From NCBI GenBank assembly GCA_003161495.1, contig PMOP01000112.1:1-6884 (forward strand): DNA of 6,884 bases, given 5' to 3'. Of this stretch, positions 1 to 4,957 are shown in pieces. The notes beneath the pieces were generated by a model. It searched no databases, had not been told where the DNA came from, and saw nothing but the letters and a program-made list of their open reading frames with translations. This stretch comes from Acidobacteriota bacterium (GTDB lineage: Bacteria; Acidobacteriota; Terriglobia; Acidiferrales; UBA7541). The position numbers were made by a program, and so were the translations under genes. Every line of letters begins with the position of its first letter. Within the stretch, counting starts at the first letter, position 1.

Positions 1-197
1 ACCGGAGTTGCATGCTGCTTGGCGCAGCTCGGTTCCTTGGACATATCGATGGTTTTCATTTTTGCCGGGGTGCCTTCGTAGGTCACTTTGCCGCTGATGG
101 TGCCGCCGGCCGGTCTCGCGTACACGATGGCCGCGACAACTAAAGCGGCCAGCGCTGCCATGCCCAATCGCTTGTTCTTCACTTCTCCGATCTTCAT
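1..197 (-). CDS. Exported small protein, carboxypeptidase-regulatory/plastocyanin-like family (C-terminus cut off)
   Basis: About 65 residues are visible before the window edge. The start is the ATG at 195-197, preceded by GGGAGG (207-212) with a 9-nt spacer. A basic N-terminus (MKIGEVKNKR) is followed by a hydrophobic stretch at about residues 11-27, which reads as a signal peptide or membrane anchor. Next comes GGTISGKVTYEGTPAK, the start of a beta-sandwich repeat typical of exported proteins annotated as carboxypeptidase-regulatory-like. The segment SCAKQH follows; relatives often carry a Cys/His at this point, and some have been called plastocyanin-like or methylamine-utilisation proteins. 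The gene lies 54 nt downstream of the dihaem cytochrome on the same strand, so it is probably the third gene of that operon. Copper binding or an electron-transfer role is inferred from context only; the decisive C-terminal half is outside the window. Confidence 0.75.
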   Translation of the reverse strand, partial: MKIGEVKNKRLGMAALAALVVAAIVYARPAGGTISGKVTYEGTPAKMKTIDMSKEPSCAKQHATP

Positions 198-251
198 TTC
201 TCCAATCCTCCCAAGACCACATTTGCTTCTAATTCTTTCAGTCCTAATTAA

Positions 252-1127
252 TTACCTGACTCCGGAACCCGTAGGCGTCCCGTGAGGCTTGGCGGCCGCC
301 ACGAGCGCCGCGCCTTCCTTGGTTGATTCCCACATCGTCAATTCGGGGCTCTTATGCGTCACCTGCAGGGTGCGCAGGTAATGCACCAGGTCCCAGGCCT
401 CATCGGGCTTGACGACGTCCGCGAACGACGGCATGGGCGTGCCGTCCACTCCCGTGTTGAAAATCTTATAGAGATCTTCGTTAGTCGTGCCGCACTTGAA
501 ACGCGAGCCGACCGCAAAGTTAAATGGACGAATGGGCTGGTCGTTGTTGTCGGTGAGCGTGGAAGCTGAGGGACCATCGCCGCGGCCCTCCTGGCCGTGG
601 CACTTCCAGCATTCCAGCTTCTGGAAAAGGGCTTGCCCGCGTTTGATGCTATCGACCGTGAGCTTGGGTTCCGCCGGAACATGGAGAGGCTCGCCGGGCT
701 TCTCCGTCAGCCAACGTGGTGAGAAGGTCTTGATGAAGGCGATTAAGTCGGCGCGGTTTTGGCCCGTGAGCGTGATCCAAGAGGGCATGGCGGAATTGAC
801 GATTCCGCGCTCGATGGTGTTGTAAAGGTCCTGGTCGATCGGCAGTGTTCCGGTAGGAGTCGAGCGGCACTTGAACGTGGCCGCCACGAAATTGCGCGGC
901 AGGATATTCAAGTACGGCGCGTTTTCTCCAGTACCGTCGCCGCGGAAACCATGGCATCCCCAGCAATAACGGAAATATAATTGCTTGCCGGTGTCCGCAT
1001 GTCCCGTCCATTTGCCGATATGAGTTTCCACCTGCTGCGTCTGCTGCGCCGCGGCCAGTCCCGGTAGGACGAAGACACCCAAAAGCGCTAAAAAGATCCG
1101 GATGGATTTTGTCTTTAGTGTGCGCAT
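252..1127 (-). CDS. Periplasmic dihaem cytochrome c with two tandem cytochrome domains
   Basis: This 291-residue exported c-type cytochrome should carry electrons in the periplasm. A signal peptide occupies about residues 1-28 (hydrophobic core, then GLAAAQ). Two haem-binding motifs are visible: CWGCH at 55-59 and CWKCH at 173-177. The halves are repeats of each other: each has GxGxG/GRGDG after the haem motif, an N-F...F-K-C segment (Cys87 and Cys212), a DLY...G stretch, and a Met in MPSW/MPSF (Met114, Met232) that is the likely distal haem ligand. The start at 1127 is chosen because a strong ribosome binding site (GGGGAGAG) sits just upstream and the signal peptide follows directly; an in-frame start at 1160 would lie inside the upstream gene. 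It lies 10 nt after the cytochrome-porin gene, so the two proteins probably exchange electrons. Dihaem c4-type cytochromes have the same domain number, but I cannot assign this protein to that class with certainty. Confidence 0.93.
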   Translation of the reverse strand: MRTLKTKSIRIFLALLGVFVLPGLAAAQQTQQVETHIGKWTGHADTGKQLYFRYCWGCHGFRGDGTGENAPYLNILPRNFVAATFKCRSTPTGTLPIDQDLYNTIERGIVNSAMPSWITLTGQNRADLIAFIKTFSPRWLTEKPGEPLHVPAEPKLTVDSIKRGQALFQKLECWKCHGQEGRGDGPSASTLTDNNDQPIRPFNFAVGSRFKCGTTNEDLYKIFNTGVDGTPMPSFADVVKPDEAWDLVHYLRTLQVTHKSPELTMWESTKEGAALVAAAKPHGTPTGSGVR

Positions 1128-1130
1128 CGT

Positions 1131-1140
1131 CTCTCCCCTA
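1131..1140 (-). promoter_or_regulatory. Ribosome binding site of the dihaem cytochrome, fused to the upstream stop codon
   Basis: Read on the minus strand, the sequence is TAGGGGAGAGACGATG. The TAG (1138-1140) ends the cytochrome-porin, and its last G is the first base of the GGGGAGAG Shine-Dalgarno element, placed 3 to 7 nt before the ATG at 1127. A ribosome terminating on the first gene covers the start region of the second. This arrangement favours translational coupling and fixed stoichiometry of the two cytochromes. Confidence 0.75.
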
Positions 1141-2574
1141 GAAGTCAAAGTCAAAACCAACCAACAAGCTGCTGGTGGTTAGGTCCAAACCGGTAATTGG
1201 CGCGGCGCCGCGTTGTCGTTGGATTGCAAATTCGTTGTGGAACGCGAAGCCCGCACGGCTGGAAATGAACGGGTAGTACCTGTAGCCGACCGTCAGAACA
1301 TCCATGTCGCCGAAGTTCGAAGGGTTGCTTGCAAAAACTTGCCGGGACATGCGGATCAGCTCATAGCGGTTGATGAGTACGAGTTGAGGAGACGGAGTGA
1401 AATGAGTTTCGAACAGACCGCCGTTCCACGTGGGCGACTGCGCCCCGGTGGGAAGAGGCTGATTGGCAGCGGTATTCGAACCCAGGAAGGCGCTATCCCA
1501 TCCATGGAAGAACATCGTAGTGATATCGACTTTCCTTAAGTACCACTGGCCGATTAAACCCAAGCGGTAGAAACTTTTATTGCCGATACCTGTGCCAGGA
1601 ACTCCGACTCCTCCTTGCGAGTACTGGTAGAAGGTCGGCGCCTCTCCGAGATAGGCAAATCCCCCGACGCGCTGCAATCCGAGGCTTCCAATCTCAAAGG
1701 CCTGGCTAGCGGTGAAAAATCCGTCATAGGCGCGGCTGGTGGGCAGGCCCGGACTCCCGTCATTGGAGCTCAGCAAAGAAGCCGAATATCTGGTTCTGTC
1801 ATCCTTCGAATGTCCCATCACCTCCACGCCCACCTGGTTATCGCCAATTCCGAACGTGTAAGATTCCGCAATGAGCGGATTCGTCGCGCTGCCTGGGGTC
1901 ACCAAGGGTTGGAAGTGATAGTTGGCGTAGGTTCCCGAAACGCTTGAAAGCGTCAGGATGCGCTTTTCGGAAAGCAAGTTATCCAACTCGAACTTTCCCA
2001 TTTTTACGTTGAACCAACTGCTCCCGAAAAGATTATCCAAGCGCCCCCAAACCGATTCGAAATGGAAGGCTCCGGTATTGTCCGAGGATGGCAGGACGTA
2101 GAACGAAATGTTCTTTGCCAGTGTGCCGGCGGCGTGAAAGTCCAAACCGGTCCAATCAAACCCCGTCGTGGTGATTCTCGCCTCCAAACTGCCACCTGGA
2201 TTGGCGGGGTCATCGACAGCAACGCGATTGGTGCTGTCTCGATGCCAGATCGGTGTGATGCGGAAGGTCACCGGCCAATAGCCTGGGTCCTGGTATATGG
2301 GGGCGTCCCGGTCGTTGCCCATCTGATAGCCATTGTCTTTGAATGCCTGGCCGAAAGGACTAAGCATCGGCCAGCCGAGGTGGCAGGCGGAACACGGCAT
2401 CCCATACTTACGCGCGAATGCTGGGAGCGGGCGAACCTGGGCTGCGGGAAAAGGCAGGGCGCTGGCTGGGCGGCTATCCGCAAGGACCAGAGCGAAGAGA
2501 ATAAAACTTAGCAGGAGACCAGATAACAACCAAGAAAGATGCTTCGTTACAATCCCTGGAGCCCGTTCGGACAT
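1138..2574 (-). CDS. Cyc2-like monohaem cytochrome fused to an outer-membrane beta-barrel porin
   Basis: This 478-residue protein appears to be a haem-carrying outer-membrane porin. A long signal peptide occupies about residues 1-39 (hydrophobic core about 15-32, likely cleavage after RPASA). One haem motif follows, CSACH at 61-65, inside PAFARKYGMPCSACH, then PxLxxFGxxFKxNGY at about 69-83. That block closely matches the cytochrome part of Cyc2 proteins, the fused cytochrome-porins of iron-oxidising bacteria. From about residue 100 to the end the sequence alternates polar and aromatic/hydrophobic residues (for example VGYRYYPF), and it finishes VGFDFDF with a C-terminal Phe, as outer-membrane barrels do. 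Length is near that of Cyc2 (about 400-500). The start at 2574 has a strong AGAGGAGG site just upstream; reading further upstream to 2832 adds residues unlike a leader peptide. It is the first gene of the operon with the dihaem cytochrome. Related haem-porins of unknown substrate exist, so Fe(II) oxidation is possible but not shown. Confidence 0.85.
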   Translation of the reverse strand: MSERAPGIVTKHLSWLLSGLLLSFILFALVLADSRPASALPFPAAQVRPLPAFARKYGMPCSACHLGWPMLSPFGQAFKDNGYQMGNDRDAPIYQDPGYWPVTFRITPIWHRDSTNRVAVDDPANPGGSLEARITTTGFDWTGLDFHAAGTLAKNISFYVLPSSDNTGAFHFESVWGRLDNLFGSSWFNVKMGKFELDNLLSEKRILTLSSVSGTYANYHFQPLVTPGSATNPLIAESYTFGIGDNQVGVEVMGHSKDDRTRYSASLLSSNDGSPGLPTSRAYDGFFTASQAFEIGSLGLQRVGGFAYLGEAPTFYQYSQGGVGVPGTGIGNKSFYRLGLIGQWYLRKVDITTMFFHGWDSAFLGSNTAANQPLPTGAQSPTWNGGLFETHFTPSPQLVLINRYELIRMSRQVFASNPSNFGDMDVLTVGYRYYPFISSRAGFAFHNEFAIQRQRGAAPITGLDLTTSSLLVGFDFDF

Positions 2575-2602
2575 ACCCGCCTCCTCTGCGTGGCAATCAT
2601 CA

Positions 2603-2631
2603 ATTAAAAAACTAAAGATGATTTGGCGCAA
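2603..2631 (-). promoter_or_regulatory. Candidate sigma-70-type promoter for the cytochrome operon
   Basis: On the minus strand, TTGCGC (2631-2626) is followed after exactly 17 nt by TTTAAT (2608-2603), which matches the -10 consensus in 5 of 6 positions; the -35 box matches in only 3 of 6. Transcription would start near 2596 and give a leader of about 20 nt with the strong ribosome binding site before the ATG at 2574. It is a motif match only; activator dependence would fit the weak -35. Confidence 0.35.
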
Positions 2632-2669
2632 CTCGGACAGGGAAGGGCATACACAAACCCCAGCGACAT

Positions 2670-2708
2670 ACTTTCGGGCCGCGCAAAATTGCGGCGGCGG
2701 CCGAAAGT
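2670..2708. repeat. Perfect 8-bp dyad with internal pairing, upstream of the cytochrome promoter
   Basis: ACTTTCGG at 2670-2677 is the exact inverse complement of CCGAAAGT at 2701-2708. Inside it, CCGC and GCA can pair with the right arm around an AAAT loop, with a bulge on each side, so one strand could form a stem of roughly 15 bp. No T-run follows on either strand, so it is not an ordinary terminator. It lies about 35-40 nt upstream of the proposed -35 box, which suits an operator or activator site. If transcription begins further upstream, it would instead be a structured 5' leader. Confidence 0.5.
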
Positions 2709-2816
2709 GCAGCTTTATGCGCAGATAACATGCCCACAGAGAGTCAGACCCATTTCCCCATAGGAAAAATGAGCCCAATTCCCAAGTCCCTGAACCGCCG
2801 GGAAATGTACTCCCGC

Positions 2817-2842
2817 AAAAAAACGAATGCAAGAGTTTTTTT
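2817..2842. repeat. A/T-tract inverted repeat (A7C...GT7)
   Basis: AAAAAAAC (2817-2824) and GTTTTTTT (2835-2842) are exact inverse complements separated by 10 nt. Paired A- and T-tracts about one to two helical turns apart are typical of intrinsically bent promoter DNA or a nucleoid-protein site. No gene ends close by on either strand, so a terminator role is unlikely. Confidence 0.4.
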
Positions 2843-2847
2843 CTTTA

Positions 2848-2872
2848 TTAGATTTTATTTATCCGAATCTAA
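2848..2872. repeat. Inverted repeat TTAGATT-N11-AATCTAA
   Basis: Arms of 7 bp (2848-2854 and 2866-2872) are perfect inverse complements with centres about 18 bp apart, a spacing suited to a dimeric regulator contacting two turns of one helix face. The right arm overlaps the first of two near-identical 9-mers, CCGAATCTA (2863-2871) and CCGAATATA (2877-2885), set 14 bp apart. Both are candidates for a regulatory site shared by the divergent operons. Confidence 0.35.
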
Positions 2873-3045
2873 GTTGCCGAATATAGAAGATGAGGCAAAG
2901 TTTTCCCTCCTTCGCAAACGGAACATTTTCCAACAGACCGGCTGAACTTCGCTTTTCATCAGTGTTTATGCGGGTTCAGGCCAGTTTAGGAAGCTACAAA
3001 GGGCTCGCCGGAGCCTGAAGGCGCCCGGCGCCGAAAAGCGCGGCG

Positions 3046-3074
3046 TTGCACGTAATGGGTGGCGCGAGTATAGT
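3046..3074 (+). promoter_or_regulatory. Candidate promoter for the channel-like/SH3 operon
   Basis: TTGCAC (3046-3051) and TATAGT (3069-3074) are separated by exactly 17 nt; the -10 box matches consensus in 5 of 6 positions. Transcription would start near 3081, giving an untranslated leader of about 87 nt that includes the palindrome at 3099-3110. The support is spacing and motif match only. Confidence 0.4.
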
Positions 3075-3098
3075 GCGGCTCATTCGGGAAAACAAAAC

Positions 3099-3110
3099 CG
3101 GGAATTCCCG
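3099..3110. repeat. Perfect 12-bp palindrome CGGGAATTCCCG
   Basis: CGGGAATTCCCG reads the same on both strands. Its half-site CGGGAA also occurs 14 bp upstream (3085-3090) as a direct repeat. It lies just downstream of the candidate promoter and 58 nt before the ATG at 3168, where a bound repressor would block transcription of the operon. In RNA the arms could pair only with a very small loop, so a DNA operator is the more natural reading. Confidence 0.45.
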
Positions 3111-3167
3111 TTGAAACATCTACGACAATTTCGGTAACCGGCCGAGCAGCGCGGCTTGTGAGAATCC

Positions 3168-3935
3168 ATGGCAGCTCCGATTTCCATTCTCGATGTTACA
3201 AAACTGATGGTGAGACGGCTGCTGCTGCCTGTCCTCGGGCTCGCCGGCTTCCTGATGATTTGCGTGGCAGGCTACATCTGGCTGGAAGGAGCGCGCTGGG
3301 TGAATGCGCTGTACTGGACGATCCATCCTTATGCATTGCCGCACGACCGGATTCGCGATGCAACGAAAATCTACAGCATCGCCGTCTATGTTGGAGTGTT
3401 TTCGTTTCAGGTTTGGATCGCCGAGCGAGTGTTGGTGTCGCTGTTTCATCCGGAGGGCAGAACGGCGTGGAGGATGATGATGACGGATCTGGCGATTGAA
3501 AACGCGCGCGGCCACTTCATTTTGTGCGGATATGGGCAGGTGGGTCGGACGGTAGTGGAGCAACTTCGCCGCACGAACGTGCCCTTTGTGCTGATCGAAT
3601 CGAGCGACGGTTTGTACCGGCAACTGCTGAATGAAGGAATCCTTGTGATCCACGGCGACGCGAAACGGCACAGCGTCCTGGAAGCGGCGGGAATCGAGCG
3701 CGCGCGAGGTATCTGCGCATTGATCGACAATGACGCCGACAATCTCTACATCACGATTACGGCCAAGTCGCTCAATGCCAACCTGCATGTGATCACCCGA
3801 GCGGGCCACGAAAGATACGCGGAGGCGATGCGCAGCGCGGGAGCAAACGATGTGGTGATTCCCGAGCATGAAGGCGGAGTCATCGTTGGACGAATTATCA
3901 ATGAGGCGGCGCAGGGCAATCCGGGGAACGCGTGA
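3168..3935 (+). CDS. Two-TM protein with TrkA-N/RCK NAD-binding domain; K+-channel-like but without selectivity filter
   Basis: This 255-residue protein has the layout of prokaryotic RCK-gated K+ channels: TM1 at about residues 17-38, a short pore-region segment, TM2 at about 67-92, then a cytoplasmic Rossmann-type RCK/TrkA-N domain from about 115. The nucleotide loop GYGQVG (121-126) is intact, and Glu144 ends the second strand, as in NAD(H)-binding members. HGDA (162-165), IDNDADN (186-192) and VITRA are usual family landmarks. The pore helix start (NALYWTI, 46-52) is recognisable, but the expected TVGYGD filter is absent; HPYALPHD stands in its place, and the segment is a few residues shorter than normal. 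It ends soon after the first RCK lobe, with no RCK_C domain. An in-frame stop at 3159-3161 makes the ATG at 3168 the first possible start; the ribosome binding site is weak. It is probably the first gene of an operon with the two SH3-like genes. K+ conduction is doubtful; ligand sensing is more likely. Confidence 0.88.
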   Translation: MAAPISILDVTKLMVRRLLLPVLGLAGFLMICVAGYIWLEGARWVNALYWTIHPYALPHDRIRDATKIYSIAVYVGVFSFQVWIAERVLVSLFHPEGRTAWRMMMTDLAIENARGHFILCGYGQVGRTVVEQLRRTNVPFVLIESSDGLYRQLLNEGILVIHGDAKRHSVLEAAGIERARGICALIDNDADNLYITITAKSLNANLHVITRAGHERYAEAMRSAGANDVVIPEHEGGVIVGRIINEAAQGNPGNA

Positions 3936-4021
3936 AAGAAGTCGGCGTGAGTGTTTCCATATCCCTGCTGTACAGAATATTGTTTGGAGCTTACGCTCAT
4001 ACAATCGGTATGCAAAGACGA

Positions 4022-4040
4022 ATTGCGAATATATTGCGAA
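4022..4040. repeat. Direct repeat ATTGCGAA x2 at 11-bp spacing
   Basis: ATTGCGAA occurs at 4022-4029 and again at 4033-4040, one helical turn apart, in the AT-richer segment before the preferred start of the next gene (4058). If that segment is untranslated, this may be a regulator site; if the longer reading frame from 3932 is used, it is merely coding sequence. Confidence 0.3.
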
Positions 4041-4057
4041 CTGAGCGGCTAAAACGA

Positions 4058-4957
4058 ATGCCAAGACTGCCGAGCCTTGGGCGCCCATCCACTTTCGCGA
4101 TTCTCGCCATTGCATGGACGGTCCTTCTCCTGATGCTCTTTCAGCTTGGCACGGCGGCGTGGGCGTACCCCGCAAAGGATCGCAATTTACCGAGCGCGGG
4201 GCTGGCGATTGAAATTCCGGCGTCTCTCGATGACGTCCTGCAGGCTTTGCAGGAAGTGCTGCACGATCAGATCATTCACGGCACGTACATGTTCGAGAAG
4301 CAGCAGACGCTGACCGGCGCGGCCGCGGTGGACTCCACGCCGCTGTTTGAACCCTGGCGCGAAGAAGGAAAAGTTTTTTACAAAATTCGGACCCAGGCCA
4401 TCGCCCCGCGGCATTTTCGTGACAGCGCTGACCGCGGAACAATCGCGGTGCGATATATCGTCACGAGCGTAAGTGCGGAACGCACACGATTGCGCATTGA
4501 TGCGTTATTTGTCGAGGATTCGCATCACGGCGAGCATCCCTCCGACGGCACGGTGGAATCCAGCGAATCCAAGCTCATTCAGGAGCGTGTCCAGGCCATC
4601 CAGAATGCCCGGCAGGAAGCCGCCGAGGACCAACGCCGCCGCGAGAGCATCGATTTGGCGAATCAAACCATTATGCGTCAGCGGGAAGATGAAACCGCGC
4701 GCACGGCGGCCGCGGAATCTTCCGAGAAGGATCTCGAGCAGCGCGTCAATGCGTTGCGCCATCAAATTGAAATGAGAATCAAGGCCCCTGGCGCCAGCTT
4801 GAAATCGGCGCCGTTTCGATCCGCCGCGGATGTGGCCGCTCTCACTGCCTACGCGGACGTCTTGATCGTGATTGTCACGCCGCGCTGGTACGGCGTCGAG
4901 ACTACGGACGGACGGCGCGGGTGGCTTTCCCAGGACCAACTGGAGCCCCTTCCGTGA
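4058..4957 (+). CDS. Exported coiled-coil protein with C-terminal SH3-like domain
   Basis: I do not recognise a named family. With the ATG at 4058 the product is 299 residues. A signal peptide is clear (hydrophobic about 13-30, ending TAAWA at 32-36). An alpha/beta domain spans about 50-155 and begins with SLDDVLQALQEVL. A highly charged helical stretch follows at about 170-240, rich in Glu, Arg, Gln and Ala and likely coiled coil. The C-terminus, about 242-299, resembles a bacterial SH3 domain (WYGVETTDGRRGWL). A longer frame begins at a GTG (3932) that overlaps the stop of the preceding gene by 4 nt, with GGGG 5 nt before it. I prefer 4058 because codons 3932-4057 have only about 40% G/C at third positions, use rare ATA and AGA codons, and would add 42 residues before the signal peptide. 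It shares its domain order with the next gene. The product should face the periplasm and may be anchored to peptidoglycan or another envelope component; its partner is unknown. Confidence 0.8.
   Translation: MPRLPSLGRPSTFAILAIAWTVLLLMLFQLGTAAWAYPAKDRNLPSAGLAIEIPASLDDVLQALQEVLHDQIIHGTYMFEKQQTLTGAAAVDSTPLFEPWREEGKVFYKIRTQAIAPRHFRDSADRGTIAVRYIVTSVSAERTRLRIDALFVEDSHHGEHPSDGTVESSESKLIQERVQAIQNARQEAAEDQRRRESIDLANQTIMRQREDETARTAAAESSEKDLEQRVNALRHQIEMRIKAPGASLKSAPFRSAADVAALTAYADVLIVIVTPRWYGVETTDGRRGWLSQDQLEPLP
4941..4957 (+). promoter_or_regulatory. Ribosome binding site and GTGA stop/start overlap
   Basis: TGGAG (4941-4945) lies 8 nt before a GTG (4954-4956) that shares bases with the TGA stop (4955-4957) of the preceding gene. 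The in-frame ATG at 4981 has no such site in range. This decides the start of the downstream gene and implies translational coupling of the two SH3-like proteins. Confidence 0.7.

Larger units (their letters stand above)
2575..3167. other. Gene-free divergent regulatory region
   Basis: This stretch of 593 nt separates the cytochrome operon (leftward) from the channel-like operon (rightward). No open frame in it looks coding. Its middle part (about 2815-2890) is strikingly AT-rich against GC-rich surroundings and has A- and T-tracts that could bend DNA. It holds one promoter candidate for each direction, a perfect 8-bp dyad at 2670-2708, further perfect inverted repeats (2751-2758 with 2800-2807; 2817-2842; 2848-2872; 2975-2981 with 3013-3019), and a 12-bp palindrome at 3099-3110. 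A short motif, CCGAAT, occurs at 2863-2868 and 2877-2882 and inverted (ATTCGG) at 3082-3087. No hairpin followed by a T-run was found. Confidence 0.7.

Noticed and set aside
1128..1160. Eleven-residue N-terminal extension of the dihaem cytochrome
   Set aside because: It would overlap the upstream gene, and it would displace the ATG at 1127, which has its own strong Shine-Dalgarno element and begins a normal signal peptide.
2575..2832. N-terminal extension of the cytochrome-porin up to 2832
   Set aside because: The ATG at 2574 has a strong ribosome binding site and a proper signal peptide right after it. The extension is Cys- and aromatic-rich and runs through the dyad and promoter region.
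2730..2945. Possible 71-residue gene on the plus strand in the divergent region
   Set aside because: No ribosome binding site was seen, the composition follows the AT-rich tracts, and no domain or signal peptide is apparent; it is more likely regulatory DNA.
3002..3015. GGCTC-GCCG-GAGCC hairpin as a terminator
   Set aside because: The stem has only 5 bp, no T-run follows on either strand, and no gene ends nearby.
3300..3390. Frameshift as the cause of the missing TVGYGD filter
   Set aside because: Both other forward frames were read across the pore region and neither encodes a filter-like sequence; the frame is open and well conserved on either side.
3980..4005. Promoter-like TTGTTT and TACAAT before the first SH3-like gene
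   Set aside because: The spacer is only 14 nt, too short for a normal sigma-70 promoter, and the surrounding DNA is AT-rich enough to give such matches by chance.
3120..4175. Long open frame of 351 codons on the minus strand
   Set aside because: It lies antisense to the NAD-binding channel-like gene, has no recognisable domain, and is rich in His, Arg and Gln as GC-rich antisense frames usually are.
4505..4939. Antisense open frame of 144 codons, and a similar one at 5311-5778
   Set aside because: Both lie opposite well-supported coding sequence with signal peptides and domains, and neither shows a start site or domain of its own.
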